64,000 bases of DNA, taken from assembly GCF_051216895.1 (NCBI RefSeq), contig NZ_JBPKAO010000004.1, positions 124,001-188,000 on the forward strand. The letters are read 5' to 3'. Below the pieces are notes generated by a model. It saw only the letters and a program-made list of their open reading frames with translations. It was not told the DNA's origin and did not search any database. The DNA is from Aquipuribacter sp051216895 (GTDB lineage Bacteria; Actinomycetota; Actinomycetes; Actinomycetales; JBBAYJ01). Below, one piece after another: positions 36,065-44,938 of the stretch. The first letter of the stretch is position 1. Each line of letters begins with the position of its first letter. The position numbers and the translations under genes are program-made.

Positions 36065-36098
36065 TAGTTGTGCCAACTACGTCACACGGTTGTAACCG
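36065..36098. promoter_or_regulatory. Two adjacent palindromes upstream of whiB
   Basis: TAGTTG-TGC-CAACTA (36065-36079) is a perfect 6-3-6 inverted repeat, followed by CGGTT-GT-AACCG (36087-36098), a perfect 5-2-5 repeat. They sit next to the Rex-like site in an A+T-rich stretch. Their size and symmetry suit dimeric regulators; which one is unknown. Confidence 0.5.
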
Positions 36099-36281
36099 AA
36101 CTGTCGACCAGGTGTGACCCGGTCGTCACCCGGTCATCCGCTCGCGAGGACGACGCTAGGTGCACCGTGAGGCTGCTGCCAGCCCTGTTGTGCCATTGAC
36201 AGGGCTTTCCCAGGTTGACCGGGTCTGAAACATCCGGTTCGCGTGCCGGCCCGCCCGCAGGCCCCGGTTAACGTGGACGCC

Positions 36282-36740
36282 ATGCCGCAGGACCTGCCCG
36301 ACCCGCCGTCCGCCGCCGCCGACCGCGGCCTCGCCCGGGCGAGGAAGGGCCGCGCGCTCGCCGTCGGGGTGGCGCTGCTGGAGGCCCTCGTCGCGGCGGG
36401 GGCCGGTGTGGTGGCCCTGGTCACGGGGCTGCAGGGCGGCTCGCTCGTGCTGGGTCTGGGCGTCGGGGCCGCCTGCGCCGGGCTGGCCTACCTGCTCCTC
36501 GAGGTCGCCCGCGGGTTCGCGGCCTGGCGGGCCTGGCCGACCGGCATCTTCCTGACCGTGCAGGTGCTGGTCGTCCTGGTGGCGCTCAGCGTGGGCTCGC
36601 GCGCCGTGCTGTCGCTGGTGAGCAACCCGCGGGTCGGGGGCCTGACGCTGCTGGCGGTCCTGGTCGGGGTCGCCGGTGTGGCCGGGGCCGTGCTCATGGC
36701 CGGCCGCACCCGGCGCGGCAGCAGCCCCCCGGTCCTCTGA
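36282..36740 (+). CDS. Four-helix integral membrane protein, hypothetical
   Basis: This 152-residue protein is not assigned to a named family. After a charged N-terminus (residues 1-27) it has about four hydrophobic helices: ALAVGVALLEALVAAGAGVV, LVLGLGVGAACAGLAYLLLE, GIFLTVQVLVVLVALSVG and LTLLAVLVGVAGVAGAVLM. A short basic tail follows. I chose the ATG at 36282 over an upstream GTG because TAACGT (36269-36274) lies seven bases before it. It is divergent from whiB and convergent with the sigma-factor gene. Confidence 0.75.
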   Translation: MPQDLPDPPSAAADRGLARARKGRALAVGVALLEALVAAGAGVVALVTGLQGGSLVLGLGVGAACAGLAYLLLEVARGFAAWRAWPTGIFLTVQVLVVLVALSVGSRAVLSLVSNPRVGGLTLLAVLVGVAGVAGAVLMAGRTRRGSSPPVL

Positions 36741-36774
36741 GGCGGACGTCCGACCGAGGGCCGGGGTTGCGGGC

Positions 36775-37632
36775 TCAGCCGGGGGCGTCGGGCCGGGTCA
36801 TGTCGGCCCGCAGCCGGGTGAGGGTGCGGCTGAGCAGGCGAGACACGTGCATCTGGCTGATGCCCACCTCCTCGGCGATCTGCGCCTGGGACATGCCCCG
36901 GACGAAGCGCAGCGCGATGATGCGCCGTTCGCGGGGCTCGAGCTTGGCCAGGACCGGCCGCAGCGTCTCCCGGGTCAGCACCTCGTCCAGCGCGACGTCC
37001 TCCTCGCCGAGGGAGTCGCTGACCCCGTTGTCCACGTCCAGGGGGACCGTGGTCAGCGAGTAGGCGCTCTCCAGCACCTCCAGCACCGTGTCGGTGTCCA
37101 GCCCGGCGCGCTGGGCTACCTCCTCCACGGTGGGGGTGCGACCCATCTCGTGGGTCAGCGCCTCCCGGGACTGGGTGACGGCGACCTGGACCTCCTGGAC
37201 GCGGCGGGGCAGGCGGACGGTGCCGGCCCGGTCCCGGAAGTAGCGGCGGATCTCGCCGGTGACGGTCGGTACCGCGTAGCCCGCGAAGGGGACCCCGCGG
37301 CCGGGCTCGTACCGGTCGACGGCCTTGATGAGCCCGATCGTGCCCACCTGGACGACGTCGTCATGGGGCTCGCCGCGACCGGCGAACCGGCGGGCGATGT
37401 GGTGCACCAGCGGCAGGTGGCTGGTGACGATCGTGTCGCGCAGGTGGGTGCGCTCCGGGTGGTCCTCGGGCAGCACCGCCAGGCGTTCGAGCAGCGGGTC
37501 GGTGTCGGGGCCCGAGTGCTGCCGCTGGCGGCGACCGGACGGCGCCGCCGCCTGCCCCTCGTCGGACGGGGTGCCGACGGGCACGGGCCCGGTGTCCGGT
37601 GAGTCGGTGGGCAGGTGCGTGCGGGTGTCCAC
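36775..37632 (-). CDS. SigF/SigB-type RNA polymerase sigma factor
   Basis: This is a 285-residue group-3 sigma factor of the general-stress or sporulation type. After a disordered 50-residue N-terminus, region 2 shows LVHHIARRFAGRGEPHDDVVQVGTIGLIKAVDRYEP, read in parts, and TVTGEIRRYFRD. Region 3 is present (TVEEVAQRAGLDTDTVLEVL), and region 4 has LEPRERRIIALRFVRGMSQAQIAEEVGISQMHVSRLL, read in parts. It starts at GTG 37632, three bases after the stop of an anti-sigma kinase gene, matching rsbW-sigF operons. Target promoters cannot be read from the sequence. Confidence 0.93.
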   Translation of the reverse strand: MDTRTHLPTDSPDTGPVPVGTPSDEGQAAAPSGRRQRQHSGPDTDPLLERLAVLPEDHPERTHLRDTIVTSHLPLVHHIARRFAGRGEPHDDVVQVGTIGLIKAVDRYEPGRGVPFAGYAVPTVTGEIRRYFRDRAGTVRLPRRVQEVQVAVTQSREALTHEMGRTPTVEEVAQRAGLDTDTVLEVLESAYSLTTVPLDVDNGVSDSLGEEDVALDEVLTRETLRPVLAKLEPRERRIIALRFVRGMSQAQIAEEVGISQMHVSRLLSRTLTRLRADMTRPDAPG

Positions 37633-37635
37633 GGG

Positions 37636-38118
37636 TCAGGCCGCTCGCGCGCGGGTGTGGGTGAGCGAGATCCACGAGCCGGCCGGCTCGACACCGGAGT
37701 CGACGTCACCGGCCAGGGCCTCCAGGACGGCCCAGGCGTAGCTGCTGTCACCGGGAAGCAGCGGGTTGGGCCCGTGCACGCGCACGGCGAGCGAGGAGCG
37801 GGACACCGAGAAGGTGGCCCGCAGCCGCACGTCGTTGTCGTGGGGGGCCCGGCCGGGCGGCAGCACCAGGGTGCAGGCCTCGTCGACGGCGATCCTCAGG
37901 TCCTCGATCTCGTCGAGGGTCAGGTCGAGCCGGGCCCCGAGGCCGGCGCACGCGGTGCGCACGACCCCCAGGTAGGCCGGGTCGGCCGGGAGCTCGAGCT
38001 CGACGACGTCCGGTGCCGTGGCGGCGGGCTGCGCAGGCACCGTCGCGTCACCCGGCTGCGCGTCGCCGGCCGGGGCGTGGCCGTCGCGCTGGTGCGGGGT
38101 CGAGGGGGCGGGCGTCAT
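37636..38118 (-). CDS. RsbW-like anti-sigma factor / serine kinase
   Basis: This 160-residue protein has a proline/alanine-rich N-terminus (about 35 residues) and a GHKL-type ATPase domain. LDLTLDEIEDLRIAVDEACTLVL is the N-box region, read in parts; the usual Asn of the GHKL N-box is not seen after DEACT. The expected role is to hold the adjacent sigma factor inactive and to phosphorylate an anti-anti-sigma protein, which is not in the window. The ATG at 38118 has AGGAG about ten bases upstream. Confidence 0.88.
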   Translation of the reverse strand: MTPAPSTPHQRDGHAPAGDAQPGDATVPAQPAATAPDVVELELPADPAYLGVVRTACAGLGARLDLTLDEIEDLRIAVDEACTLVLPPGRAPHDNDVRLRATFSVSRSSLAVRVHGPNPLLPGDSSYAWAVLEALAGDVDSGVEPAGSWISLTHTRARAA

Positions 38119-38252
38119 CGGGGTGGGTCTCCTGTCTAGGCGTCTGACGAACGGTAGTGCTCGCCACGACCGGTTGGGTTCGGTACCGCGAGAAATCGGT
38201 CGGTCGGGGGCCGGGCGCTCCCCGGACCACGACCGCACGGCTGCCCGTGGGG

Positions 38253-41200
38253 CTACCCAGCCGTACCCGCCAGCGCGATCTGGATGCGCGCCGCACGCCC
38301 ACGTTCCACGAGCACGCCCCGGCCGGGCAGGTGGGTGCGCTGCCGCAGCGGGTCCCGGCAGCCCAGGACGTCGCGCACGTCGGTGCGACCTGCGCCGAGG
38401 ACGACCCCGAAGCCGTGCCGTCGGACCACGGCCGGGACCCCCCGGAACTCCCCGGCGAACCAGTCGGTCGACCCGGTCACCACCACCGTGGCGGCGTCGG
38501 CGAGCAGCCCGGCCAGGGCACCGGTGCCGCCGGACAGCCACTGCTCGAGGTGCTGGAGGGCGTCGGGGGAGCAGCGTTCGACGTCGTCCACGAGCAGGAG
38601 CCGGACCGGTGCGGGTGGCGGGCCGTCACCGCCGGCCGAGCCGTCGTCACCGGCGAGGCAGGTGCGGGCGGACCCGGGCAGGGAGAGGTCGGACAGCCCC
38701 GCGGTGGGCACCCCGGCCGCGAGGGCCTGGCGGCGGATCGTGGCCAGCGCGGTGCTACGACCGCTGCGGGCCGGTCCGACGACGGCCAGGACAGGGGTCG
38801 CGCCCACCTCCAGCCACCACGGCGACCCCTGCGGCGCGACGACGCCCAGCGGCAGCCCGGCCGAGGAGGCGACCGGGAGGGACGTGACGTCGACACGGGC
38901 CGGCAGCGGACGGACCGGCCACCCGGCGCTCGCCACGAGGCCTCGCCCGCCTCCTCGCCCGCCTCCTCGCCCGTCCGAGCGCCCCGGAGGTGCGTGGTCC
39001 GCTCCGTCGGGGGCCAGGACCTGGGCCTCGACCACCGAGGGCCCGTCCCTGGTCGTGGGGTCGTCGACCGGCAGCCCCACGACCAGGCAGCGACCGGGCA
39101 CGTCGGCCCCGACGCGGACGCCGCCGGGCACCCCGGCGAGGGTGGCGTCCGCGGGGTCCGCCGTGCGGTGGACCAGCCGCAGCCGGGTGGCGGCCGCCAG
39201 CCTCGACACCGCCGTCGCCCGGCCGCCCGCCAGGGCCACCCCGATGCCCGCCCGGTGCCCGGAGCGCAGCACCCGGAGCAGGAGGTCGGCCGGCTCGGGA
39301 TCGGCGGCGGGGTCGAGGACCGTGTCGCAGTCGTCGACCAGCAGCAGCACCCGCAGCCGCCCCGTGGTCGTGGTCGTGGTTGCAGGCGCAGGCGCAGGCG
39401 TCGCCGTCGTGGGCCGCGTCGGTGCCGTGGTCCCTGCCGGTGCGGGGGTGGGCGGAGGCGCGTCGGGTGGTGTCTCGGCGAGCCGCATCAGCACGTCGAC
39501 AGCGTGGTCCCCCTCGACGGTGGCACCGTCCAGCCGGACGACGGCGACCTCCAGGCGGTCGGCAGCCTGGGCCATCGCCTGTAGCGTGGTGCTCCGGCCG
39601 CTGCGCGGGCCGCCGAGGACCAGGGCGGGACCGTCGTGGACCGGGTCCCAGGTCAGCTCGCCCCGGGCCTGCGCCCACGGGAGGTCCGTCAGGCCCAGCC
39701 GCAGCCGCGACCCGGTCGGCCCCCCGTCGTCGGGCAGGTCGCCGCGACGCAGGCGGGCCGGGAGGGGTGGGAGCCACGGGCAGGCCGCCGGTGCGCGACC
39801 GCTCGACGTCAGCGCAGCCAGCACCTGGTCGACGACCTCCTCCGCCCCGGCACCCTCGTGGGTCTGTGGGGTCGGCTGGGGGGTGCCCCGACGGGGGTCG
39901 CGCCCGCTGTCCCCGTCGTCCCCGTCGTCCCCGTCGGGGGCGGCGAGGGTGGGCCACCAGGAGGCCCCCGGACCCAGCACCGTCAACGAGGGCCCCGGTT
40001 CGGCCCCGCCGCCGACCCATGCGGCTTGAAGGGTCTCGTCGACACCCGCACCGACCACCACGGCCCGCCCGGGGCGGTCGTGGGGGAGCCAGGCCGCGTC
40101 GGGGCGGTCGACGACGTCACGGGACTCACCCACGTCCTGCACCCGCAGCGCGATGCGCAGCCCGGTGTTGGCGCGGATGTCGGCCGACACCACACCGGCC
40201 GGCCGCTGGGTGGCCAGGACCAGGTGCAGCCCCAGGGAGCGACCCGTCGCCGCCAGCCGGACGAACTCCGCGAGCACGTCGGGTGCGTCCTCGGCCAGGA
40301 CCCGGAACTCGTCCACCACCACCAGCAACCGGGGCAGGTCCACACCGCGCCAGGCTCGCAGCTGGTCCAGGTCTCGCGCGCCAGAGGCCGCCATCAACCG
40401 CTCCCGTCGCCGGACCTCGGCCCGGAGGGAGTGCAGGACCCGGGTCGTGGCACCGGAGTCCAGGTCGGTGAGCAGGCCCACGACGTGAGGCAACCGCGAC
40501 AGCTCGTCGAAGGTCGCCCCTCCCTTGTAGTCGACCAGGAGCATCGCCACGTGCTCCGGCGGGTGGCACAGGGCCAGCCCCAGCAGCCAGGCCCGGAGCA
40601 GCTCGGACTTGCCCGACCCCGTCGTCCCCGCGACGAGCGCGTGCGGCCCGGCCGCGACCAGGTCCAGCACGACCGGCCCCGCGCGACCCATGCCGATCGG
40701 GACCGGCAGACCGGAGCCCGACGCCGCCCACCGCTCGAGCGTCGCGGCCGGGGAGCCGTCCAGCAGGTCGTCGAGCGGTGCCCGCTCCGGCAGCGTCGAC
40801 GGCGCACGCTCGGCCGGAGCCCTCAACGGGGCCAGGTGTCGGGCCAGGCGTTCCGACCACCACGGCCCCACCCGGTCCGCCACGCACACGGCGGCCGAGC
40901 CGTCCCCGACGACGGTCACGGTCAGCTCGACACCGTCGGGGGCGGTGGGCGCCGCGACCGTCCCGCAGCCGCGGGGCAGCATCGTGGCGTCGGGCGCGAC
41001 GACGACGACGTGCACGTCGACCGCCGCGGCGTCCGGCAGCCAGGCCAGCTCGCCCGAGGCCAGCTCGCCGTCGGGGTCGTCCACGACGACCAGCAGCGCG
41101 GTTCTGCCCGACGGGCCCGGGTGTGCGGCAGCCGGCCCGCCGCGGGCGGCGGTCCGTTCCCGGACCAGGTCACCCACCCAGCGGGCGCAGGTCCTGGCCC

Positions 41201-42632
41201 CCGCGCCGGCCGGTGCGGGCCGACCCCGCCCGTCCACGGTGCCGAGGACGTGCGGGGTGAGGGTCAGCCAGCGCCACCGCTCGCGGGCACGCGCGCCCAG
41301 CACAGGGAGCACGTGGAGCCCTCCTGGGGGGAGGAGCGTCGCCAGCTGGCCCACGACGAACCTCGCCACCGACGGGTCGCCGTCCGGCTCGACGAGCCCG
41401 AGCGGACCGGCACGCAGGTCGACCGAGACCAGGTCGGCGGGGGTGCTCACCGGCCGTTCGACGCCGTCCGGGTCCACCAGCACGACCTGCGGTCGTAGGG
41501 ACGCGGCCTGCGGCCCGTCGCCGTCACCTGCGGCCCGACCCAGCCGGACCCGGAGCGCGTCCGCGTCACCTGGCTCGCGTTCCCAGACCCTCGGCCCGTG
41601 CCCGGCTGCCTGCCGCAGCAGCATGTCGGCGTCCGGCATCGAGACCCGGCGGGCCCCGGCCAGCGCCGCGGCCGCTCGCTGGGCCCGCCCGTGCAGCCGG
41701 GCGCAGGTCCGGGCGTGCTCTCCTCGACTGAGCCGGCCGTCGCGCCGGGCCTCACGCCGGGCGCTGACCCAGCCACCCGCCACGAGGAGCGGCCCCAGGG
41801 CGGCGAGCAGCAGGTAGACCGCCGAACCGGTCCACAGGGCCAGTCCCCCCGCCGCCGCGGCCGGGAGCAGCACGGCCAGGACGGGGAAGCCGGTGGTGCG
41901 AGAAGGCCGGGCCGGGGTCGGGAGCTGCACGACCGTCGCCGTCTCCGGGAGGTGGACGCGAGGTGACCTCCGCAGCAGCAGGGTGCCGTCGCCTGCGGGC
42001 CTGGCCGTGGTGACGACCGCGGGTGCCACGGCGCGCAGCGTCACCAGGCTCGCGCCGATGACGCACTCCTCCCCGAGGCCCAGCCGTGGCCCCTCGACGT
42101 CCGCCGCCTCGCCCGGCGGCGAGGTCTCGGACGGAGGGAGCACGGTCGTGCCGTTCGTCGACCCCAGGTCGACGAGCCGGACGCCGTCGCTGCGGACCAC
42201 GAGCTCGCAGTGCTCGCGCGACATCCGCGGGTCCCGGACCGCGACGGCGCAGGTGACGGCCCGGCCGCAGACCAGCCGTTCGCCGTCCAGCGGGTGGACC
42301 GTGCCGGCGTCCGGGCCCGCCAGCACCGCGAGCTCCAGCAGGCGTCCCGTGCTGCGGGGGCTCCGTCGTCGAGGACCGTCCCCGTGGGACAGCACGACCA
42401 CCGCGCCGTCCAGCAGCGGCGGCGCGCCGACCACGGCGGTGCGGGGGTCGACGGGGGCGCCGCCCACCGTCACCCTGGGCGGTCGACCTCCTGCCGCCGT
42501 CGCACCGAGGCCCGGTACCTGCGCCAGCGTCGTCCCGGCCGGGCAGTCCAGCACGACGTCGCGTCGACCGACCGGCCCGGACCCGTCGTCACCGGGGTGG
42601 CCGCGCACGACCACCGTCCACCTCAGCCGCAC
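38253..42632 (-). CDS. FHA domain plus three-ATPase FtsK/SpoIIIE (EccC/EssC-like) membrane protein
   Basis: This is a 1459-residue protein. Residues about 105-185 form an FHA phosphothreonine-binding domain (VCGRAVTCAVAVRDPRMSRE, LVDLGSTNGT). Two hydrophobic helices follow near residues 245-290 (VLAVLLPAAAAGGLALW, VYLLLAALGPLLVAGG). FtsK/SpoIIIE ATPase 1 has Walker A AGTTGSGKSELLR near 666, YKGGATFDEL, and Walker B LLVVVDEF near 771. Two further P-loops occur at GGPRSGRST (about 1009) and GPARSGRST (about 1287), each followed by a VDD-type Walker B. This order matches type VII EccC/EssC ATPases, but no EsxA/B, EccB, EccD or EccE gene is nearby. The GTG at 42632 has GAGGGGG six bases upstream. 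It is divergent from a Tad pilus cluster. Its cargo is unknown. Confidence 0.9.
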   Translation of the reverse strand: MRLRWTVVVRGHPGDDGSGPVGRRDVVLDCPAGTTLAQVPGLGATAAGGRPPRVTVGGAPVDPRTAVVGAPPLLDGAVVVLSHGDGPRRRSPRSTGRLLELAVLAGPDAGTVHPLDGERLVCGRAVTCAVAVRDPRMSREHCELVVRSDGVRLVDLGSTNGTTVLPPSETSPPGEAADVEGPRLGLGEECVIGASLVTLRAVAPAVVTTARPAGDGTLLLRRSPRVHLPETATVVQLPTPARPSRTTGFPVLAVLLPAAAAGGLALWTGSAVYLLLAALGPLLVAGGWVSARREARRDGRLSRGEHARTCARLHGRAQRAAAALAGARRVSMPDADMLLRQAAGHGPRVWEREPGDADALRVRLGRAAGDGDGPQAASLRPQVVLVDPDGVERPVSTPADLVSVDLRAGPLGLVEPDGDPSVARFVVGQLATLLPPGGLHVLPVLGARARERWRWLTLTPHVLGTVDGRGRPAPAGAGARTCARWVGDLVRERTAARGGPAAAHPGPSGRTALLVVVDDPDGELASGELAWLPDAAAVDVHVVVVAPDATMLPRGCGTVAAPTAPDGVELTVTVVGDGSAAVCVADRVGPWWSERLARHLAPLRAPAERAPSTLPERAPLDDLLDGSPAATLERWAASGSGLPVPIGMGRAGPVVLDLVAAGPHALVAGTTGSGKSELLRAWLLGLALCHPPEHVAMLLVDYKGGATFDELSRLPHVVGLLTDLDSGATTRVLHSLRAEVRRRERLMAASGARDLDQLRAWRGVDLPRLLVVVDEFRVLAEDAPDVLAEFVRLAATGRSLGLHLVLATQRPAGVVSADIRANTGLRIALRVQDVGESRDVVDRPDAAWLPHDRPGRAVVVGAGVDETLQAAWVGGGAEPGPSLTVLGPGASWWPTLAAPDGDDGDDGDSGRDPRRGTPQPTPQTHEGAGAEEVVDQVLAALTSSGRAPAACPWLPPLPARLRRGDLPDDGGPTGSRLRLGLTDLPWAQARGELTWDPVHDGPALVLGGPRSGRSTTLQAMAQAADRLEVAVVRLDGATVEGDHAVDVLMRLAETPPDAPPPTPAPAGTTAPTRPTTATPAPAPATTTTTTGRLRVLLLVDDCDTVLDPAADPEPADLLLRVLRSGHRAGIGVALAGGRATAVSRLAAATRLRLVHRTADPADATLAGVPGGVRVGADVPGRCLVVGLPVDDPTTRDGPSVVEAQVLAPDGADHAPPGRSDGRGGGRGGGRGLVASAGWPVRPLPARVDVTSLPVASSAGLPLGVVAPQGSPWWLEVGATPVLAVVGPARSGRSTALATIRRQALAAGVPTAGLSDLSLPGSARTCLAGDDGSAGGDGPPPAPVRLLLVDDVERCSPDALQHLEQWLSGGTGALAGLLADAATVVVTGSTDWFAGEFRGVPAVVRRHGFGVVLGAGRTDVRDVLGCRDPLRQRTHLPGRGVLVERGRAARIQIALAGTAG

Positions 42633-42730
42633 GTCGGACCCCCTCGTCCCGCACCGGCGCCTCGTGCGACCGGTCCCGCTGCGACGACACTGCCCCGGTC
42701 GACGGCCGCCGGCGGTGGTGGCGTCACATC

Positions 42731-42755
42731 TGTGGACGACGCGGCGTCGTCCACA
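42731..42755. promoter_or_regulatory. Perfect 25-bp palindrome between the FHA/FtsK gene and tadA
   Basis: TGTGGACGACGC (42731-42742) is followed by one G and then its exact reverse complement (42744-42755). It lies in the 210-base divergent region, 99 bases from the FHA/FtsK start and 88 bases from the tadA start. A TAGTCT hexamer at 42794-42799 could be a tadA -10. The length and perfection suggest an operator for a dimeric regulator or a strong cruciform. Confidence 0.8.
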
Positions 42756-42842
42756 GGCTCGGACCGGCCCTTCCCGACGGGGCCCGGGCTTCGTAGTCTG
42801 CGGGCACCGGTCCGGGGAGGGCCGGGATCCGGAGGGGGACGC

Positions 42843-44069
42843 GTGGACGCTGTCGCGGCGGTGACCGACGAGGCGCGGGAGCTCATCAGGCGCCGGGACC
42901 TGGACCCGGGCACGGACCCCGCCGGGATGCGTCGGCTGGTCGAGGACCTGGTCGCGGACTACGACGAGCGGTCGCTGTCGGGGACCCTGCCGCCGCTGGT
43001 CGACACGGGCACGACCGTCAAGCAGGTCCTGGACGCCGTGGTCGGCTTCGGCGTGCTGCAGCCGTACCTCGACGACCCCGAGGTGGAGGAGGTGTGGATC
43101 AACGAGCCGGGCAAGGTGTTCGTCGCCCGCCGCGGTGTCTCCGAGCTGACCACGACGATCCTGACCGACGCCGCGGTCCGTGACCTGGTGGAGCGGATGC
43201 TGCGGTCGTCGGGGCGGCGGGTCGACCTGAGCAGCCCGTTCGTGGACGCGACGCTGCCCGACGGGTCCCGGCTCCACGTCGTCATCCCCGACATCACGCG
43301 CCGGCACTGGGCGGTGAACATCCGGAAGTTCGTCGTCCGTGCCGACCGGCTGGCCGACCTGGTCGCGCTGGGGACGATCGGCGAGCAGGCGGCCCGGTTC
43401 CTCGACGCGGCCGTGGTCGCCGGGCTCAACGTCCTGGTCTCCGGCGGTACGCAGGCCGGCAAGACGACCCTGCTCAACTGCCTGGCCGCTGCGGTGCCGG
43501 CCCGTGAGCGCGTCATCACCTGCGAGGAGGTGTTCGAGCTCAAGGTGCCGGGCCGGGACGTGGTCGGGCTGCAGTGCCGTCAGCCCAGCCTCGAGGGGAC
43601 CGGCGAGATCCCGCTGCGCCGCCTGGTGAAGGAGGCCCTGCGGATGCGGCCCAGCCGCATCGTCGTCGGCGAGGTCCGGCAGGCGGAGAGCCTGGACCTG
43701 CTCATCGCGCTCAACTCGGGGCTGCCGGGCATGTGCACCGTGCACTCCAACAGCGCTCGCGAGGCAGTGACCAAGATGTGCACCCTGCCCCTGCTGGCCG
43801 GCGAGAACGTGAGCGCGAGCTTCGTCGTGCCGACCGTGGCGAGCTCGATCGACCTGGTCGTGCACGTCGAGCTGGCGGCCGACGGTCGGAGGCGTGTGCG
43901 TGAGGTGCTCGCGGTGCCGGGGCGGGTGGAGGACGGCGTCGTCGAGACCGCGACGGTGTTCCGCCAGGGCGCGGACGAGGTGCTGGTCGCCGCGGGCGGG
44001 TACCCGCCGCACGAGGAGCGGTTCCGTCGGGCGGGTTTCGACGTGGCCGGGCTGCTGGCACCGGGGTGA
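42843..44069 (+). CDS. tadA: TadA/CpaF-family secretion ATPase
   Basis: This is a 408-residue hexameric ATPase that powers assembly of Flp/Tad pili. The N-terminal part ends in GFGVLQPYLDDPEVEEVWINEPGKV, read in parts, which is typical of CpaF. Walker A is VSGGTQAGKTTLLN (about residues 198-211), the Asp box region contains TCEEVFEL, and Walker B is RIVVGEVRQAESLDLL. GMCTVHSNSAREAV is the histidine box. The GTG at 42843 has GGAGGGGG upstream. It overlaps tadB by GTGA. A TadZ/CpaE gene, usually adjacent, is absent. Confidence 0.94.
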   Translation: MDAVAAVTDEARELIRRRDLDPGTDPAGMRRLVEDLVADYDERSLSGTLPPLVDTGTTVKQVLDAVVGFGVLQPYLDDPEVEEVWINEPGKVFVARRGVSELTTTILTDAAVRDLVERMLRSSGRRVDLSSPFVDATLPDGSRLHVVIPDITRRHWAVNIRKFVVRADRLADLVALGTIGEQAARFLDAAVVAGLNVLVSGGTQAGKTTLLNCLAAAVPARERVITCEEVFELKVPGRDVVGLQCRQPSLEGTGEIPLRRLVKEALRMRPSRIVVGEVRQAESLDLLIALNSGLPGMCTVHSNSAREAVTKMCTLPLLAGENVSASFVVPTVASSIDLVVHVELAADGRRRVREVLAVPGRVEDGVVETATVFRQGADEVLVAAGGYPPHEERFRRAGFDVAGLLAPG

Positions 44070-44938
44070 GCACGGGGGAGGGCCTGGCGCTGGGCCTGGT
44101 CGCCGGTCTGGGGGCGTTCTGCATCTGGTGGTCGTGCTGGGTGCCCGACACCGAGCCGCGGCCCGCCGTACGGCGCTGGACGACGGGGCTGGAGGACGCG
44201 CTGGTGCAGGCGGGGGTCCGCTCGGTCAGCGTCCGGTCGCTGCTGGCCCTCTGCGCGGGCGCCGGGGTCGGGGTCTTCGCGGTGGTCTACCTGCTCAGCG
44301 CCGCCCCGTGGATCGCGCTCTGCTTCGCGCTCATGGCGTCGTGGGGGCCCTTGGCCCTGGTCCGGTACCGCGCCGAACGACGCCGCGCCGACCTGCGTGA
44401 GGTGTGGCCGGAGGTGGTGGACAACCTGGCCTCGGGCGTCAGGGCCGGCCTGTCGCTGCCGGAGGCCCTCGGGCAGCTGGGCGAGCGGGGGCCGGAGCAG
44501 CTGCGACCGGCGTTCACGGAGTTCGCCGAGGACTACCGCGCCACCGGTCGCTTCGCGGAGTCGCTGTCCCGGCTCAAGGACCGGCTGGCCGACCCCGTGG
44601 CCGACCGGCTGGTGGAGTCCCTGCGCATCACCCGTGAGGTCGGTGGGTCCGACCTGGGGCGGCTGCTGCGGACGCTGTCGACCTTCCTGCGTGAGGACGC
44701 CCGGACCCGGGGCGAGCTGGAGGCGCGGCAGTCGTGGACGGTCAGCGCCGCCCGGTTGGCGGTGGCGGCCCCGTGGGTGGTGCTCGCGATCCTCGCGACG
44801 CGCGAGGGCGCGGTCGCGCCGTACAACCAGCCCGCCGGGGTGGTCGTGCTCGCGATCGGGGGTGCGGCGTCGGCGGTCGCCTACCGTCTGATGCTGCGGA
44901 TCGGGCGCCTGCCCCAGGAGCAGCGGGTGCTCCGATGA
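44066..44938 (+). CDS. tadB: TadB-like type II secretion system F-family protein
   Basis: This is a 290-residue inner-membrane platform protein of a Tad pilus. It has N-terminal helices (LALGLVAGLGAFCIWW, then SLLALCAGAGVGVFAVVYLLS and WIALCFALMASWGPLAL). A cytoplasmic GspF-type domain follows (LREVWPEVVDNLASGVRAGLSLPEAL, read in parts), and C-terminal helices end the protein. The start overlaps the tadA stop and the stop overlaps tadC by ATGA, so the three proteins are made in concert. Confidence 0.92.
   Translation: MSTGEGLALGLVAGLGAFCIWWSCWVPDTEPRPAVRRWTTGLEDALVQAGVRSVSVRSLLALCAGAGVGVFAVVYLLSAAPWIALCFALMASWGPLALVRYRAERRRADLREVWPEVVDNLASGVRAGLSLPEALGQLGERGPEQLRPAFTEFAEDYRATGRFAESLSRLKDRLADPVADRLVESLRITREVGGSDLGRLLRTLSTFLREDARTRGELEARQSWTVSAARLAVAAPWVVLAILATREGAVAPYNQPAGVVVLAIGGAASAVAYRLMLRIGRLPQEQRVLR

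Larger units (their letters stand above)
35863..36281. other. 419-base gene-free region upstream of whiB
   Basis: No convincing gene is present. The segment 36050-36110 is clearly richer in A+T than its surroundings and is the likely whiB promoter region, read on the minus strand. It contains a Rex-like operator (36033-36050) and two further perfect palindromes (36065-36079 and 36087-36098). A TAACGT hexamer at 36269-36274 precedes the plus-strand membrane gene by seven bases. I could not assign a -35/-10 pair for whiB with confidence. Confidence 0.7.

Noticed and set aside
36114..36129. GTGAC-N6-GTCAC near the whiB gap as a CRP site
   Set aside because: Measured as TGTGA...TCAC the spacing is eight bases, not the six needed for CRP-family sites. 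It may be a chance repeat.
42633..44012. N-terminal extension of the FHA/FtsK frame upstream of 42632
   Set aside because: The extension runs antisense through tadA and has no family similarity. GTG 42632 has a good ribosome binding site and gives a natural N-terminus.
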